A DNA stretch of 64,000 nucleotides from Rhodococcus coprophilus NBRC 100603 (GCF_001895045.1 NZ_BDAM01000006.1:62001-126000), one strand, 5' to 3'; positions 34,440 through 43,404 are shown, counted from the stretch's first letter. Made by a program: numbers and translations. The notes: generated by a model from the letters alone, not told the origin.

Positions 34440-36911
34440 CTAATCCTCTGCCACGACACGGATCGGGGCGGTGACGGCCGAATTGAGGGCCGCGACGCGA
34501 CCGGACGGCGCGGTGTGGCCGGCCGTCGCTCTCAGTTCGACGGTGCGAGAACCGCCGGGAGGCAGATGGAACCACGAATCGGCGGCTTCGAAGCCGCGCA
34601 CGTCCAGGCGCACATACTGGGCTGTCCACTCGGTTTCCACCGTGACCGACCAGCCTTCCGCGGAGCGGCGTGCGGTGGCACGAAGGCCGACGCTTCGCTC
34701 TACCGGACGCGCGGCACCTCCGACGAGATGAACACTCTCGGCGACTACCGCGCCGGTCGCGTCGACCAACTGAGCCGAGACAGCGTCGAATGTCCTTGTC
34801 CCGAAACGATATGCATGGTTCACATCCGCGAAACCTGCGGTGGCTACATTCCACGACAGGGTTTTCGCGTCGTGGGCGCCGAGGTGCAGTGGTACGACGA
34901 CATCGGTCGGCACGGCACCCGCGGGGGTGTGGGAACGGAGGTGCAACGTGGCATCGAGCGGTCCGGCGTCGTCGTTGAACGCAACGATCTGTAGCCCGTC
35001 GAGTCCGTCGTCGACGAGAAGCACTGCGACAGGGGAGAAAACACGACGGAGGACGAACCATGGGGCTTTCGGGACACCGGCATGGTCCAGAACGCCCCAC
35101 CCTGCTCCGGGTACCAGATCTCGCGCCGCCAGCACCAGGGCACCGCGGCACCCCGAGTCGGGCCGGCGCCAATGCTGGAGCACCTCGGTGAAGGCTTCGC
35201 ACACGGCGGCGCGCCCGAGATCGAGGTAACGTTCGGGGTCGGACCATCGCTCCGTCGCCGGATCGACTCCGAACACGGTGCGTACGTAGTGATCCCGCAC
35301 ATCTTCGAAGTCCCACGACGCTCCGTTGTCGCGGGGAACTGCGGCCTTCCACTTCGGGTGGTGACCCGCAGCGGCGACGCTACCGAATTCCTTTTCGATC
35401 GCGTCGTTCCCGGGTGGGATGGAGAATGCGAGGCATTCCGCGGCGAAGCGCACGCCTGCTGCGCGGACATCGGAGATCGGCCGACGATAACCCCCGACGC
35501 CGAAATAGTGCGCCACACCGGAACCCACGTCGATGGGCAGCGCCTCGGAGCCCGGTGGCGCCGACGGCGAGGACGACACCCAGACGACGTCGGGAGCCTC
35601 CGCAGCAGCAACCGCAGGAAGGAGTTCGTCGATCGCGGGGATCACCGGGCGCGGCAACCCGAGCATGACGGGTTGTTGTTCGGTTTCGCTCCCGCCGCTC
35701 AACACCACCAGCGCGGGGTTTCCCGCAAGCCTGCTCGTGAGCGTCCGCAACTCTCGTTCCAGCGAGGCGCGGAATTCCTCGTCGTCGGGTGGATCGGTCG
35801 TCGCCAGCATGACGTCCTGCCACACCATGATGCCGAGTTCCGCACAATCGGAGTAGAAGTCGTCACGCTCGTACAGCGTGGTACCGGGGATCCGGATCAT
35901 GTTGATACCGGCGTCCACACACTGTTCGAGCACTTTCCTGGTCTGCGCGGCGTCGTTCAGCCCGATCGGGTCGGACGGCGTCCAGACGATACCGCGACAG
36001 AACACGTCGATTCCGTTGATCCGCAGCGAGAACCCACTGTCCTCGTAACCTCCTGTGACGGAGCGGAAGCCGACATTTCCCAGATCGAGTGATGTGCCGT
36101 CGAGGTCCAGTTCCACGCGATACCCGGCCGGGTGCCCGTGTGTGTGCGGCCACCACAACTGCGGCGCCGGCACGGTGACTCGAGCGCGCACCGACCGGGA
36201 ACCGTCCGGCATCGAAACGATCTCTCCGCGAGCCTCGTACCGGCCCATCCGGACGACGGCGGACGAAATCTCCGGGCCTGCGACCGCAACCTCTATCTCT
36301 GCCGAACCGTCCGGCCCGGTGACCGCGGTGCGGATACGGCGGGACAGCACCACATGGTCGTCGCCGCCGAGAAGACGGACGGGCCGCCAGGGTCCGACCG
36401 GGGACGGCACCCCGGCGAATACGGGTGCCCGTCCGAGCACAGTGGTGCGGAACCAGCGAAGACCCTGCGCGGAGACCAGCGACGACCGCCACCGGCCCCG
36501 TGGCCGCCGGGTCCTCAGCGCCGCGTCGAGAGACGGAAAGCGCAGCGCGATCCGCACGGTGGGCGCGAGGTCGCCCAGGACCACGTCGATCGGCAGGAAC
36601 ATCGAGTCGGACGACGCGACTCGCTCCGGCCCGACCCACACCTCCGACAACGTCGCCAGACCATCGAAGGTCAGGCGCCATGGTCCGTTGCCGGCCGTCG
36701 CCACATCCGTGACGAACCACCAGTCGCTCGCGTCGGTCTGCGCCCTGCGTGCTGCATTCGTCCCGTCGGCGTCGCGGACGGCCCCGGCAGCGGTGCCCGG
36801 GACGTTCGCGGGCAGCCATCGTCCCTCGATCGCACCGAGTTCGTCGGGGTGGCGCACCGCACCGGGGTCCACCGCGATGCAGAACCACTGCGCTCCGGCA
36901 AGCAGATCCAT
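34440..36911 (-). CDS. glycoside hydrolase family 2 (beta-mannosidase-like) protein of the carrier-protein operon
   Basis: An 823-residue protein with the domain order of GH2 beta-mannosidases: N-terminal sugar-binding jelly roll (DWWFVTDVATAG, FDGLATLSEVWVG), immunoglobulin-like domains (PAPQLWWPHTHGHP), then a TIM barrel from about residue 290 (GFSLRINGIDVFCRGIVWTP, GINMIRIPG). The acid/base Glu is probably in VVLSGGSETEQQ and the nucleophile in RFAAECLAFS. Both differ from the usual NNE and SEFG surroundings, so specificity may be unusual. It follows the DUF1839 gene by 16 bases and is the last gene of the operon. Confidence 0.82.
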   Translation of the reverse strand: MDLLAGAQWFCIAVDPGAVRHPDELGAIEGRWLPANVPGTAAGAVRDADGTNAARRAQTDASDWWFVTDVATAGNGPWRLTFDGLATLSEVWVGPERVASSDSMFLPIDVVLGDLAPTVRIALRFPSLDAALRTRRPRGRWRSSLVSAQGLRWFRTTVLGRAPVFAGVPSPVGPWRPVRLLGGDDHVVLSRRIRTAVTGPDGSAEIEVAVAGPEISSAVVRMGRYEARGEIVSMPDGSRSVRARVTVPAPQLWWPHTHGHPAGYRVELDLDGTSLDLGNVGFRSVTGGYEDSGFSLRINGIDVFCRGIVWTPSDPIGLNDAAQTRKVLEQCVDAGINMIRIPGTTLYERDDFYSDCAELGIMVWQDVMLATTDPPDDEEFRASLERELRTLTSRLAGNPALVVLSGGSETEQQPVMLGLPRPVIPAIDELLPAVAAAEAPDVVWVSSSPSAPPGSEALPIDVGSGVAHYFGVGGYRRPISDVRAAGVRFAAECLAFSIPPGNDAIEKEFGSVAAAGHHPKWKAAVPRDNGASWDFEDVRDHYVRTVFGVDPATERWSDPERYLDLGRAAVCEAFTEVLQHWRRPDSGCRGALVLAARDLVPGAGWGVLDHAGVPKAPWFVLRRVFSPVAVLLVDDGLDGLQIVAFNDDAGPLDATLHLRSHTPAGAVPTDVVVPLHLGAHDAKTLSWNVATAGFADVNHAYRFGTRTFDAVSAQLVDATGAVVAESVHLVGGAARPVERSVGLRATARRSAEGWSVTVETEWTAQYVRLDVRGFEAADSWFHLPPGGSRTVELRATAGHTAPSGRVAALNSAVTAPIRVVAED

Positions 36912-36927
36912 GTTCGGGCGGCGTTCC

Positions 36928-37887
36928 CTAGCGCGATCCTGCAGCGCGTGCTGCTGCCGTGATCGACTCGTCCCACGCGTCGGCCATCCGGTCCAGTTGC
37001 TCACCGGGGTCGACCGTGCGGCCCCGCGCTGCGCGGGCCATCCGGAATTGCACACTCTTCGCCGCCTCGGACACCGACCGGAAGCCGGGCGCTGCCTTCG
37101 CCGTTCCCGGATAGCCGTGGTTCTCCATGTAGTCGCATACGTCGGCCGCGAGTTCGGCGCTCGCCCCGCACTGACGCAGCACGCCGAAGGTCCACCGGTG
37201 GAACAGTTCCATGCCGCCCGTGCTCAACTGGTCGACGTCTTCGAGGACGCGTTCGGCGAGCGCTCGCACCGGATTGACGGTCGACCGGTTGCGGAGATGA
37301 CGGCGCACGACGGCGTCGAACGCATCGCACTCCGGAACCGACACACCGAGACGTACCTGCTCGATATACGGCGGCCACGTGGGAAGCGGATCGTCGAGTC
37401 CGAACACGCCGCGGAAGTCGTCGGCGGCGAGGCGGTGATAGCCGCTGTTGTGGAAGTACTCGAGAACTTCCGACTCGCCGTCGATGAGGTTAGGCACGAT
37501 CGTCGTCTTCGAATGCTCTGTGCGATAACCGGTTCCCTCGGTATCGGGTAGCCAGAATGCGTCGACCTCGACCGTCGACAGCAGGCCGGCCTCGGCGTTG
37601 GCTTCGAGATGTTCGACGGGGCGGCGCCAGACGTTCATCTCCGCCACTTCGATGCCGTACAACGCGAACAGATCTTCGGGCTTGAACTTCAGGAAGGTCC
37701 ACTGACTGCCGTCGAAGCGGGCAGAGAAGGCGCACGCGGCGGCCGGAACGGGGTCGAGACCCAGGGCGTGCAGCACTTCGACCCACAGGTCCACATAACA
37801 GTTGGTCTCGGTCCAGACTCGGTCGGCGCCGTGGATCGCGTGCGGAACATACCCTTCGACCTGGACGTCGATGAGGCGTCGGGTCAC
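36928..37887 (-). CDS. DUF1839 family protein
   Basis: A 319-residue cytosolic protein. The segments AIHGADRVWTETNCYVDLWV, FSARFDGSQWTFLKFKPEDL and LYGIEVAEMNVWRRPVEHLE match the DUF1839 family. NCY and CAF near the N-terminus suggest a cysteine-containing catalytic region, possibly papain-like, by analogy with its conserved Cys/His/Glu pattern; that is a guess. This family occurs almost only beside amino acid:carrier-protein ligases, as here, where its GTG start overlaps the ligase stop. It may transfer the aminoacyl group from the carrier protein. Confidence 0.8.
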   Translation of the reverse strand: MTRRLIDVQVEGYVPHAIHGADRVWTETNCYVDLWVEVLHALGLDPVPAAACAFSARFDGSQWTFLKFKPEDLFALYGIEVAEMNVWRRPVEHLEANAEAGLLSTVEVDAFWLPDTEGTGYRTEHSKTTIVPNLIDGESEVLEYFHNSGYHRLAADDFRGVFGLDDPLPTWPPYIEQVRLGVSVPECDAFDAVVRRHLRNRSTVNPVRALAERVLEDVDQLSTGGMELFHRWTFGVLRQCGASAELAADVCDYMENHGYPGTAKAAPGFRSVSEAAKSVQFRMARAARGRTVDPGEQLDRMADAWDESITAAARAAGSR

Positions 37888-38825
37888 GGAAACATCCTGT
37901 TGCGCACAGAGGTCGGCCATGTGTCGACGGCAGTGCCGTGTGTGCGGAGCATCGCCAGCGCGATGCGCTCCATCCCGAAACCGACGCAGGCGCTGTGCGC
38001 GACCTCTCCGTCGGCGGTGGTGATTCCGAAGGTGTCCCCGAAGTGGTCGCGGTGGCAGTTGCACGACACCACCGCGGTGCCCTCGTCGAGGTCGCCGTAG
38101 AGCCGTACCGTCAGTTCGGTCTTGAGATTCTCGTGGCGCTGGTTCGCGGCGAGCATGCGTCCTGCTCGGCCGAAGAACGGATCGTTGGCCGGCACAGCGG
38201 TGGCGTCGAGTCCGAGCGAATCCAGGACGTCGAGGCCACGGCCGATCCAGGAATCCCGGTGCTGTTCGGCGGCGTCGGCTGTTCCCAGGCAGACGAACTC
38301 GTGCATACGGAATGCCTGCATGCGAGCCGGGTCGACCGCAGGTTCGTGCCGGAAGCAGTAGCCGTAGACGTCGAGCAGTTCGCCGCCGTCGCGCAAGGTG
38401 CCGGTGTACCTCGCGTACGCGGGATGACACGCCGCCGAGACGAGGACGGTATCGGCGGGCTCGAGCCACGAATCCCAGGCTTCGCCACGCGCGCGGGCGG
38501 CAAGCAACTCGGCGTGTTCGGCGTTGGTTCCCGCGAAGGTCGTCACCGCGCCTGTCAGGTGCGGAAACGAGGCGATGTAGTCGGTTCGCTCGAAACTGGT
38601 GCGGGGAAAGACCGGAGGAAAGCGTAAACGGGTGGCCGCTGCACCCGGGCCCGCCGCGACAACGACCCGGTCGATTCCGTCGACGATATCTTCGAATTCA
38701 CCGGAGCGACCGTACAATCCGGGCACGGCGGTCTCGATGAGCAGGCCGGCGGCGAGCAGTTGCTGCTGGAAGTCCAGGCGCGCCTGTTCGAGTTCGGTGA
38801 GGTCGCCGACGGTCGTGCTGCTCAT
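37884..38825 (-). CDS. amino acid--[acyl-carrier-protein] ligase (class II synthetase-like)
   Basis: A 313-residue catalytic core of an atypical seryl-tRNA synthetase without a tRNA-binding arm. The zinc ligands fall at Cys133 (VSAACHPAY), Glu176 (FRMHEFVCL) and Cys280 (AHSACVGFG), nearly the numbering of the characterised Bradyrhizobium enzyme Bll0957 (131, 176, 279). Motif 2 is YCFRHEPAV...AFRMHEF and motif 3 is GFGMERIAL. Such enzymes activate glycine or alanine and load the phosphopantetheine of a dedicated carrier protein. That carrier is encoded two genes upstream. Start overlaps the dehydrogenase stop (ATGA). Confidence 0.9.
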   Translation of the reverse strand: MSSTTVGDLTELEQARLDFQQQLLAAGLLIETAVPGLYGRSGEFEDIVDGIDRVVVAAGPGAAATRLRFPPVFPRTSFERTDYIASFPHLTGAVTTFAGTNAEHAELLAARARGEAWDSWLEPADTVLVSAACHPAYARYTGTLRDGGELLDVYGYCFRHEPAVDPARMQAFRMHEFVCLGTADAAEQHRDSWIGRGLDVLDSLGLDATAVPANDPFFGRAGRMLAANQRHENLKTELTVRLYGDLDEGTAVVSCNCHRDHFGDTFGITTADGEVAHSACVGFGMERIALAMLRTHGTAVDTWPTSVRNRMFP

Positions 38826-40021
38826 ATCGTCCCTCGGTATGCGATCGACATCTGGGCGGAATTGTTCATGATGCGGTCGTTGTTGACCATCACCGCGGCG
38901 CCGTGCGCGTCGCGCAGATGCCTGCCGAGCGAATACGGACTGTCTTCCCGGTAGCCCGCGATTCCGCAGATCAGCATCGACCGGTTCACCAGATCGACGA
39001 CGGCGGTGGAGGAACTGACCTTGAGGTTGTTCATCGCGAGCGAGAATCCCATGCCCGTCAGCGATTCGGCCTCGGGCGAGCCTGCTTCCGCCGTGGCGGC
39101 CCGGTCGAACCGTTGCGCAGCCGAGAACACCAGATCGGCGAACTGCTGGTGCACGGCGGCAGCTTCGGCGAGCCGCAGCGCGCCGGGCGGCGTGACGCCG
39201 GGTTGCTTGCGCGCGGCAGATCGCACGTAGGCGCGGGCCTTTTCCATGGCCGCATCGGCGATACCCAGCCATACCGCCGACCACACGCTGTGCGAGACGG
39301 GGAGCATGGTGCGCGAAGAGATTTCCGAATACGGCGTGCCGACGATCAAATCGGCGGAAGTCGCTGCGGTGAGCACGAATCCGGGACTACAGGTGCCGCG
39401 CAGTCCGAGGGTGTTCCACGGTCCGGTCGGCTCGAGAGTGATGCCGTCGCGGGGGCACACGACGAGAACCTGGTCGCTCGGCGGGCTCACTGCGGTGCGG
39501 CGTGCCGTCACGAGGATCGCGTCGGCGTACTCGCCATAGGAGATGACGGGCGCGTTCTTGACGATCGAGACCGAATCGTCGACTCGTTCGGCGGCACAGA
39601 GACTGCTGCGCACGTCACCGCCCGTGCCGAGTTCGGTGGTTGCCGAGGCGATGAGATAGCCGTGCTGCGCGACGTCCGCGACGAATGCGCTTACACCCGG
39701 CGACGAATGCCGCACGAGCGACAGTATCTGCGTCTGGTGCATCGCGAAGATCATCGCGGTGGAGGCGCAGTAGCGACCGAGGATGCGCGCGATCTCGCAC
39801 AGGTCGTTCAGCGACGCGTCCTCGCCGCCGTGCTCCGCCGGAACGGCGCACGTGAGCAGTTTGTGGGAGCGCAGGGCGTCGACGGCCTCGTGGGGGAACC
39901 GGGCGTCGCGGTCGACTTCGTCCGCCCATACAGCGGCGACGTCGCGGCCGACGATCTCCGCTCGCTCGCGCAGCGACAGACGTGTCGACGCACTGCCGAA
40001 CGACGCATCGACGACGCTCAC
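38822..40021 (-). CDS. acyl-CoA dehydrogenase-like flavoprotein acting in the carrier-protein operon
   Basis: A 399-residue member of the acyl-CoA dehydrogenase superfamily. Visible are ICEIARILGRYCASTAMIFA-type N-terminal helices (CEIARILGRYCASTAMIF), ASATTELGTGGDVRSS, the beta-domain WNTLGLRGTCSPGF and a C-terminal bundle ending ICGIAGYREDSPYSLGRHLR. It starts at a GTG overlapping the carrier-protein stop. In comparable systems, such as prolyl-carrier-protein oxidation, flavoproteins of this family oxidise an amino acid while it is bound to the carrier. It could act on the aminoacyl thioester made by the neighbouring ligase. Confidence 0.85.
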   Translation of the reverse strand: MSVVDASFGSASTRLSLRERAEIVGRDVAAVWADEVDRDARFPHEAVDALRSHKLLTCAVPAEHGGEDASLNDLCEIARILGRYCASTAMIFAMHQTQILSLVRHSSPGVSAFVADVAQHGYLIASATTELGTGGDVRSSLCAAERVDDSVSIVKNAPVISYGEYADAILVTARRTAVSPPSDQVLVVCPRDGITLEPTGPWNTLGLRGTCSPGFVLTAATSADLIVGTPYSEISSRTMLPVSHSVWSAVWLGIADAAMEKARAYVRSAARKQPGVTPPGALRLAEAAAVHQQFADLVFSAAQRFDRAATAEAGSPEAESLTGMGFSLAMNNLKVSSSTAVVDLVNRSMLICGIAGYREDSPYSLGRHLRDAHGAAVMVNNDRIMNNSAQMSIAYRGTI

Positions 40022-40260
40022 CCGACACCCAGTTCCGTCAGTGCCGAACGGATGGAATCGACACTCGCGAAGGTGCTTTTGCGCAGGAGTTCGTCGGGGA
40101 ACTCGACGTCGAACGTGTCCTCGAGCGCGAGCATCACGTTGACACTGGCGTGGGAGGTCAATCCGAGTTCGTAGAGATCCGCAGCGAGATCGAGATCGGT
40201 GGCGTCGACCGACAGTTTTGCGTGCTCGTCGAGCACCTTGCGGATTGCCTGTTCAGTCAT
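40018..40260 (-). CDS. acyl carrier protein (amino acid carrier)
   Basis: An 80-residue four-helix carrier protein. The expected phosphopantetheine site is Ser36 in YELGLTSHASVNVMLALED; the usual Asp before the Ser is Thr here. Helix I is AIRKVLDEHAKLSV and helix III-IV is FDVEFPDELLRKSTFASVDS. The variant site suits a dedicated carrier rather than the fatty-acid ACP. It is followed by the dehydrogenase-like gene (GTGA overlap) and preceded by a phosphopantetheinyl transferase gene (ATGA overlap). Confidence 0.9.
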   Translation of the reverse strand: MTEQAIRKVLDEHAKLSVDATDLDLAADLYELGLTSHASVNVMLALEDTFDVEFPDELLRKSTFASVDSIRSALTELGVG

Positions 40261-40679
40261 GCCTGTTCTCTTTCTGTCACTGCTGTACGGGTCGCGGCCA
40301 CGGTTGCGAGGGCGTATTCGGGCTCGTGGGAGAGCGAGACCTGGAAATCGGTCAACTGTTCATCCGACGCGCGTGCAGCAGCGTTACCGTCCAGTTGCAC
40401 CGAACATCCACCCCACGGTTCGCGCCGTATTTCGATCGAACGCCACGGGATCGCCTCGTCTCGCGGCCGCAGTACCTTCATCACGGCTTCCTTCGCCGCG
40501 AACCGGGCGGCGAGGCGCTGAGTGCGGGCGGCCCCCGTGCACACCGACAGTTCGTGCGGGGTGAAGATGCGCCGGAGGTACCTGTCACCGAAGAGGTCGA
40601 TGCTGCGGGCGACGTCGGCGACCGTCACCACATCGCACCCGATCCGGGGCGTCGCCACGTTTCCTCGTCGAACGGTCAT
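40257..40679 (-). CDS. AcpS-type 4'-phosphopantetheinyl transferase
   Basis: A 140-residue transferase converting apo- to holo-carrier protein. The magnesium-binding residues are visible as Asp in IGCDVVTVADVAR and Glu in RLAARFAAKEAVMKVLRP. Later VSLSHEPEYALATVAA is typical of the family. CGGAGGAG precedes the ATG at 40679, the strongest ribosome site of the operon. It is the first gene. Having a private AcpS next to a carrier with an altered serine site suggests that the pair evolved together. Confidence 0.9.
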   Translation of the reverse strand: MTVRRGNVATPRIGCDVVTVADVARSIDLFGDRYLRRIFTPHELSVCTGAARTQRLAARFAAKEAVMKVLRPRDEAIPWRSIEIRREPWGGCSVQLDGNAAARASDEQLTDFQVSLSHEPEYALATVAATRTAVTEREQA

Positions 40680-40944
40680 GGGTTACTCCTCCGGGGTGCG
40701 ACGACCGGCAACGGTCGAACTGCTTCGCCTACCTCAGCTTCGGAAGAAGTCACCAGGTTCCGCCCGACGTTGTGCGCTTTCGAACATGCCCCCACGAGCG
40801 TCAACGCCCGTTTTGCACAATTCGACGTGACTCTAGAGCCGCGCGCGTGTCAAACTCAATGCCCCGCGCCCGCATGTGTCCCGGTTCACAGACACCTGGA
40901 CCCCGGCCGTGGAGACGGGCGGGGTCCTGGCGACCGACGAGCAG
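40680..40944. promoter_or_regulatory. promoter region of the carrier-protein operon and 3' end of ndh
   Basis: No gene is seen. On the reverse strand TTGACA (40853-40848) is a possible -35 of the acpS operon without a good -10. Near the ndh end region, GGACCCCG (40898-40905) and CGGGGTCC (40920-40927) form an 8-bp stem with a 14-base loop, upstream of ndh in transcription terms only if read from the acpS side. The ndh promoter is instead at 42346-42440. Confidence 0.3.
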
Positions 40945-42345
40945 TCAGGCGGAGGCGCGTGCCGGTTCTTTGTCCGGCTCGCCCTCGGCCGGTGCGACCG
41001 GCTGTTCGGGCGCGGCGGCCGGGGTCGGCTCCTGGGCGTAGTAGAAGTGGGGACGGCGGTGGCCGAGGAACGATCCACACCACGACATCACCGCGATGTA
41101 GCGGTTACGGAAGCCGACGAGGTACACGAGGTGCACGGCGAGCCACAGCACCCAGGCGATGAAGCCGGTGAGTTCGATCTTCCCGACGCGCGTGATGGCA
41201 CGGAACCGGTTGATGATCGCCATGCTGCCCTTGTCCTTGTACCGGAAGGGCGTACCGGCGGGCGTCTTGCCCAGGATCATCTTCGCGACGTGCCGGCCGC
41301 CCTGCATCGCGAACGGCGACTGCGCCGGCAGGTTGTCGAGCGTGACCATGTCGCCGATGGCGTAGATGTTGTCGGCGCGGCCGACCGTGAAGTCCTCGTC
41401 GACCAGGAGCCGTCCGCCCCGGACGGTTTCGCACCCGGTGCGCTCCGCGAGTATCGCGGCGAAGTCGTTGGCCTGGATGCCGGCGGACCAGATGATCGTC
41501 TCGGCCGTCAGGCGACGCGATTCCTCGGTGGTCGGGGTGGACAGGGTCGCACCGTGCTCGTCGATGTCGGTGACGAGGGTGTTGAGCACAACCTCGACAC
41601 CGGCTTTTTCGAGCGATTCCTTCGAGTACTCGCTCAGCTTTCCACCGAAGGGCGGGAGCACCTTGTCGGCACCTTCGACGAGCGTGACGGTGACGTCGTC
41701 GGCGGTGATGTTGTGGATCGCGTCCGCGAAGTAGCGCTGTGCGAGTTCCTTGATCTGACCCGCGAGCTCGACGCCCGTCGGGCCCGCTCCGACGACGATG
41801 AAACTGAGCAGATTCTTCCGGTGCTCCGGATCGGAGGTCGTGTGCGCCTCTTCGAAGCAGCGCACGATCTGGCGGCGGAGCCGTTCGGCGTCGTCGACCG
41901 TCTTGAGCGCGTACGTGAGGTCGGCGAACTCGTCGCGGCCGAAGTACGCCTGCCGGGCACCGGTCGCGGCGACGAGGTGGTCGTAGCCGAGGGTGTGCCG
42001 AATGCCGCCGGCCTCGTACACAACCGTGGAGGCGTCGGGGTCCACGTCGACGACCCGGCCGAGTCGCACGTCGGCATGCGGGTACTTCGCAAGGATCGCG
42101 CGGACGGAAGGAGCGATCTCGCCGGGCGAGATCACACCCGTCGCGACCTGGTAGAGCAGCGGCTGGAACAGGTGCTCGGTGGTCTCGGAGATGAGGACGA
42201 ACGGCTTGCCTGCCTTGGCGAGCTTCTTCGCTGCGGCCAGTGCTCCGAAGCCGGAGCCGACGATCACAACCTCTGTCCGGTCGACGATGTCCGCCTCTTC
42301 CTTTCCTGTCGCACCCACGCTAGCGATACCTCCACTCGAGTTCAT
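40945..42345 (-). CDS. ndh: type II NADH:quinone oxidoreductase
   Basis: A 466-residue non-proton-pumping NADH dehydrogenase. Two nucleotide folds are seen: VIVGSGFGALAAAKKLAKAG for FAD and FIVVGAGPTGVELAGQIKEL for NADH. NIYAIGDMVTLDNLPAQ and PFAMQGGRHVAKMI are typical NDH-2 segments. A hydrophobic C-terminal helix (GFIAWVLWLAVHLVYLVGF) anchors it to the membrane. The last 30 residues are a Pro/Ala/Glu tail. It is divergent from a LysR gene. NDH-2 could re-oxidise NADH produced by the aromatic and lactate pathways. Confidence 0.95.
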   Translation of the reverse strand: MNSSGGIASVGATGKEEADIVDRTEVVIVGSGFGALAAAKKLAKAGKPFVLISETTEHLFQPLLYQVATGVISPGEIAPSVRAILAKYPHADVRLGRVVDVDPDASTVVYEAGGIRHTLGYDHLVAATGARQAYFGRDEFADLTYALKTVDDAERLRRQIVRCFEEAHTTSDPEHRKNLLSFIVVGAGPTGVELAGQIKELAQRYFADAIHNITADDVTVTLVEGADKVLPPFGGKLSEYSKESLEKAGVEVVLNTLVTDIDEHGATLSTPTTEESRRLTAETIIWSAGIQANDFAAILAERTGCETVRGGRLLVDEDFTVGRADNIYAIGDMVTLDNLPAQSPFAMQGGRHVAKMILGKTPAGTPFRYKDKGSMAIINRFRAITRVGKIELTGFIAWVLWLAVHLVYLVGFRNRYIAVMSWCGSFLGHRRPHFYYAQEPTPAAAPEQPVAPAEGEPDKEPARASA

Positions 42346-42440
42346 GTATTAGTCCAACCTAGGTATCTCCCCCACTGGGTATCCAGTAACCTGGGATATT
42401 CGGGGAACTGTTATCTGTTCTGCTCATAAATAGGTGCGTG

Positions 42441-43361
42441 ATGGATTTCCGGCAACTGCGGTACTTCCTGGCCGTGGGTGAAGAGGCGAGCTTCTCGCGA
42501 GCGGCCGAACGATGCTTCATCTCCCAATCGGCGATCAGTCATCAGATCACCAAGCTCGAGCAGGAGGTCGGCGCGAAGCTGTTCGAGCGCTCGACCCGCA
42601 AGGTCAAGCTCACCCCGTCGGGAGTGCGGCTCATGCCCATCGCCGCCGAAGTGCTCAGCCTCGAAGCACGCGCACTGGAAGTCGGTCACGAACCGCGGGG
42701 AAGCATCCGGATCACGGCGAACATGAGCTTCGCGTCGCAGAGCCTCGATGCCATCTCCCGCGTACGCGAGCGCCACCCGAACCTCGACGTCGAGTTCGTC
42801 ATCAAGGACTTCACCGACCGGGTGAACGCCGTCGCATCGGGCGACGCCGACCTCGCGCTGATCCGCGGCGATGTGGACCGACCCGGACTCGAGGCGATCC
42901 GCCTCGGGATCGAAGACCTCGTGATCGTCACCTCCACGCGACACCCGTTGTCCGCGTTCTCCACCGTAGAACTCGGGGAACTCGCCCACTACCCACTGCT
43001 GCTGCCGCCGCGCAACAGCCAGGTACTGCTGCATCGCGTGGTCGAGGACGCGTTCGTCGAGGTCGGGCGGCGCGTCCGTCTCGGACCCCCGATCGCCAGC
43101 GACCACACCGCGACCCTCGAAGTCATCACCAACCCTCGTGCCTGGACGGTGCTCTACGCGGGCACGGCGGCCGACACCCCGCACAAGGGCCTGAAGTTCA
43201 TGCGCGAAACCGATCACCGACTGCGCGTGCCGGTATGTGGCGTCGTGCGGAGCGGCGCGTCGCCGACCCCCGAACTGGAGTTTCTCGTCCAGGCCCTCGC
43301 CCACTCCATCGTTCCCGCGGCGACCACCGCGCCGGCGCGCGTGCGCGACTCCGGAAGCTGA
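42441..43361 (+). CDS. LysR family transcriptional regulator
   Basis: A 306-residue regulator. The helix-turn-helix is EEASFSRAAERCFISQSAIS near residues 13-32, then KLEQEVGAKLFERSTRKVKLT. The effector domain begins near residue 85. The ATG at 42441 follows AGGTG. It is divergent from ndh. The space between holds two GGTATC direct repeats (42362-42367 and 42378-42383 region) and a CCTAGGTATC decamer that recurs upstream of benA. Whether it controls ndh or aromatic genes is not settled by sequence. Confidence 0.88.
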   Translation: MDFRQLRYFLAVGEEASFSRAAERCFISQSAISHQITKLEQEVGAKLFERSTRKVKLTPSGVRLMPIAAEVLSLEARALEVGHEPRGSIRITANMSFASQSLDAISRVRERHPNLDVEFVIKDFTDRVNAVASGDADLALIRGDVDRPGLEAIRLGIEDLVIVTSTRHPLSAFSTVELGELAHYPLLLPPRNSQVLLHRVVEDAFVEVGRRVRLGPPIASDHTATLEVITNPRAWTVLYAGTAADTPHKGLKFMRETDHRLRVPVCGVVRSGASPTPELEFLVQALAHSIVPAATTAPARVRDSGS

Positions 43362-43404
43362 CGCCACCTGCGACCGGTACGGGACATCGGTGCCGTGCCC
43401 CGGC

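Noticed and set aside
34171-34443. Forward 90-codon frame in the gap upstream of the reductase
   Set aside because: Antisense to the better supported small ORF, no ribosome site, Arg/Pro/Thr-rich composition typical of GC-rich shadows.
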